The notes beneath the pieces are model-generated. The model was not told where the DNA came from. It ran no database searches and saw only the letters and a program-made list of their open reading frames with translations. A stretch of DNA of 6,942 nucleotides from CAYVGO01 sp964450725 (GTDB lineage: Bacteria; Bacteroidota; Bacteroidia; Bacteroidales; UBA932): assembly GCA_964450725.1 (NCBI GenBank), contig CAYVGO010000076.1, forward strand, positions 1 to 6,942, written 5' to 3'. The number at the start of each line of letters is the position of its first letter. Position 1 is the first letter of the stretch. The position numbers and the translations under genes were made by a program. Of this stretch, positions 5,752 to 6,942 are shown piece by piece.

Positions 5752-6830
5752 TGGCACTAACCGGAAACAAGGGTGAATGGAGTGAAATCTACACACTATT
5801 CAAGTTGCTTGCAGACAAGCAAATTTATGCCGGAGACGGAAATCTAAATAAGATAATGGATTTGTTTTATCCTATCATTAAGATTCTAAGGCAAGAGGAG
5901 GATACAAACTGCGAATTTCGAGTTACCCCCGGCGATATTGTAATCTCCGGAGAAAGTAAACCTGAGTTGAGATTGTCTGTGTCCGAATTCAAAAAACAGG
6001 CAGAATTTTTATTCAATAAAATAAAATCTACTTCGGGTGTATTTTCAAGTCCGGAAACTGAGGCTTTTATGAACTCTGTGTATTGTACAAAAATAAAAGC
6101 TAAATCGTCAGATAAAACGGATATTAAAATCGTTATCCACGATTTACGAACAGGAGTATGCCCCACTCTCGGATTTAGTATCAAATCCAAAATGGGTAGT
6201 CCCTCGACTTTGGTCAATTCAAGCGGAGCCACAAACTTCTTGTATTACATCGAAGGAGTTAAACTGACTAATGCTCAAATCGGAGAAATAAACGCCATAA
6301 ATACGAAAGGCAAAATAAGAGACAGAATTTTACGGATAAAAGAGTTTGGCGGCAAATTGACCTTTGCAGAGGTAGATTCATCCGTGTTTTACAATAATCT
6401 TGTAATGATTGACAGCAACATGCCCCGGATAGTAAGCGAATTACTCTTATTATATTTCTCCGGAACAGGTTCGCGAATTAATCATCTTTCCAATATATTA
6501 CAGAATAGTAACCCTATAGGATATAATACAACCCACAACCACAAATTTTACGAGTATAAAATCAAGCGACTGTTATCTGATACCGCATTGGGTATGAAAC
6601 CGGCAACAATGTGGACAGGTATATTTGAAGCCAATGGCGGATACTTGGTCGTCAAAGATGATGGAGATGTGTTGTGCTACCATATATATAATCGTAATGA
6701 ATTTGAGGATTATTTGCTCAATACTTCATATATGGACACACCAAGTAGTAGCAAACACGGATTTGGAACTGTTGAGATTATTGACGACAAACAAATACTT
6801 AAGTTAAACTTACAGATTAGGTTTATATAG
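5751..6830 (+). CDS. HpaII-type type II restriction endonuclease (predicted CCGG)
   Basis: It is the partner nuclease of the methyltransferase and is expected to cut unmethylated CCGG. The 359 residues equal the length of R.HpaII (about 358). The N-terminal GNKGEWSEIYTLFKLL matches my recollection of the HpaII endonuclease family (RE_HpaII), and the adjacent M.HpaII-like gene strongly supports this. A plausible nuclease core is the stretch with Asp124 and Asp131, followed by GFSIKSK (141-147) with Lys145, which resembles a divergent D...xxK arrangement. I could not confirm the catalytic residues. The ATG overlaps the methyltransferase stop as TAATG, so translation is probably coupled. No separate promoter or controller gene is visible. 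Eight CCGG sites lie in or at the start of this gene, far more than in the flanking chromosome. Confidence 0.88.
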   Translation: MALTGNKGEWSEIYTLFKLLADKQIYAGDGNLNKIMDLFYPIIKILRQEEDTNCEFRVTPGDIVISGESKPELRLSVSEFKKQAEFLFNKIKSTSGVFSSPETEAFMNSVYCTKIKAKSSDKTDIKIVIHDLRTGVCPTLGFSIKSKMGSPSTLVNSSGATNFLYYIEGVKLTNAQIGEINAINTKGKIRDRILRIKEFGGKLTFAEVDSSVFYNNLVMIDSNMPRIVSELLLLYFSGTGSRINHLSNILQNSNPIGYNTTHNHKFYEYKIKRLLSDTALGMKPATMWTGIFEANGGYLVVKDDGDVLCYHIYNRNEFEDYLLNTSYMDTPSSSKHGFGTVEIIDDKQILKLNLQIRFI

Positions 6831-6833
6831 ATT

Positions 6834-6869
6834 ATGGAGGAAAAGATAAAACATTCTACCTTCCGGTGA
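6834..6869 (+). other. Short frame cut off at the right repeat, doubtful
   Basis: Three bases after the endonuclease stop, ATGGAGGAAAAG opens an 11-codon frame that ends at TGA 6867-6869 inside the right repeat. It may be the beginning of a gene from the source operon truncated at the insertion boundary near 6860, or chance. It is too short to judge. Confidence 0.15.
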
Positions 6870-6886
6870 ATGTCTATTTAGTTGGC
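6860..6886. repeat. Right copy of the 27-bp direct repeat
   Basis: It is identical to 3948-3974. Bases 6878-6886 are the last two sense codons and stop of the AraC-family gene on the minus strand, so the repeat straddles the end of that gene and about 18 bases beyond it. It contains CCGG at 6863-6866. Because the gene continues intact to the right, this copy looks like the original target sequence. Confidence 0.85.
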
Positions 6887-6942
6887 AACCCTAAATTCAT
6901 TGGGCGTAGTTCCGATAATCTTTTTGAACATTCGGCTCATGT
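6878..6942 (-). CDS. AraC-family transcriptional regulator, C-terminal end only
   Basis: Only the last 20 codons plus part of one more are inside the window; the gene continues past the right edge. The tail reads MSRMFKKIIGTTPNEFRVAN and a stop. This is the signature end of an AraC/XylS DNA-binding domain, the second helix-turn-helix with the conserved FSRxFKKxxGxTPxEFR pattern. It faces the restriction cassette tail to tail. The short tail after EFR suggests a complete protein end and not a truncation. The sensor domain and target genes cannot be seen. Confidence 0.8.
   Translation of the reverse strand, partial: MSRMFKKIIGTTPNEFRVAN

Larger units (their letters stand above)
3948..6886. mobile_element. 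Restriction-modification cassette bounded by direct repeats
   Basis: The three restriction-modification genes lie between two copies of a 27-bp sequence (3948-3974 and 6860-6886), exact in all 27 positions, with a repeat period of 2912 bp. The right copy overlaps the 3' end of an AraC-family gene running in from the right. Removing one copy plus the genes would restore a simple lpdA / AraC convergent arrangement. There is no transposase, integrase or terminal inverted repeat, so this is not a standard insertion sequence. Restriction-modification systems have been described as inserting with long target duplications, and this arrangement fits that pattern. The insertion event itself is inferred. 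Confidence 0.55.

Noticed and set aside
5867..6232. 121-codon open frame on the minus strand inside the endonuclease gene
   Set aside because: It is antisense to a gene supported by family resemblance and translational coupling, and its peptide shows no motif.

Overview
The window looks like a chromosomal segment of a Bacteroidota bacterium, most likely order Bacteroidales. It is AT-rich and the genes lack Shine-Dalgarno sequences. Three intergenic regions carry the Bacteroidetes-type -7 box (TAnnTTTG) at sensible distances from starts. One gene encodes a lipoprotein with a short lipobox and another a small exported beta-rich protein. The genus cannot be fixed from the sequence alone.

Layout. 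(1) Positions 1-83 hold a strong hairpin that terminates the leftward transcription unit. (2) Positions 84-2173, minus strand, hold two exported proteins 17 bases apart: a small outer-membrane beta-barrel-like protein transcribed first, then a 512-residue lipoprotein of unknown function. Their promoter overlaps a perfect 14-bp inverted repeat. (3) Positions 2174-2512 are a divergent intergenic region with a promoter for each side. (4) Positions 2513-3895, plus strand, hold a complete stand-alone dihydrolipoyl dehydrogenase. (5) Positions 3948-6886 hold a compact type II restriction-modification cassette, plus strand: a Vsr-like mismatch endonuclease, a C5-cytosine methyltransferase of the M.HpaII type and an HpaII-type restriction endonuclease, overlapping by 44 and 1 bases. 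(6) At the right edge, minus strand, lies the last 20 codons of an AraC-family regulator.

How the genes work together. The methyltransferase closely resembles M.HpaII, so the predicted target is CCGG. The methyltransferase protects CCGG, the endonuclease cuts unmodified CCGG, and Vsr would nick the T:G mismatches left when 5-methylcytosine deaminates. The order V-M-R from one visible promoter lets methylase be made before nuclease.

The main point of interest is at the cassette edges. An exact 27-bp direct repeat (34/37 when extended) brackets the cassette, and the right copy contains the stop codon and last two codons of the AraC gene. This suggests the cassette arrived between lpdA and the AraC gene with a long target duplication, leaving the AraC reading frame intact. 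The restriction gene is also unusually dense in CCGG, the system's own predicted target. I see no CRISPR array, tRNA, rRNA, transposase or integrase.
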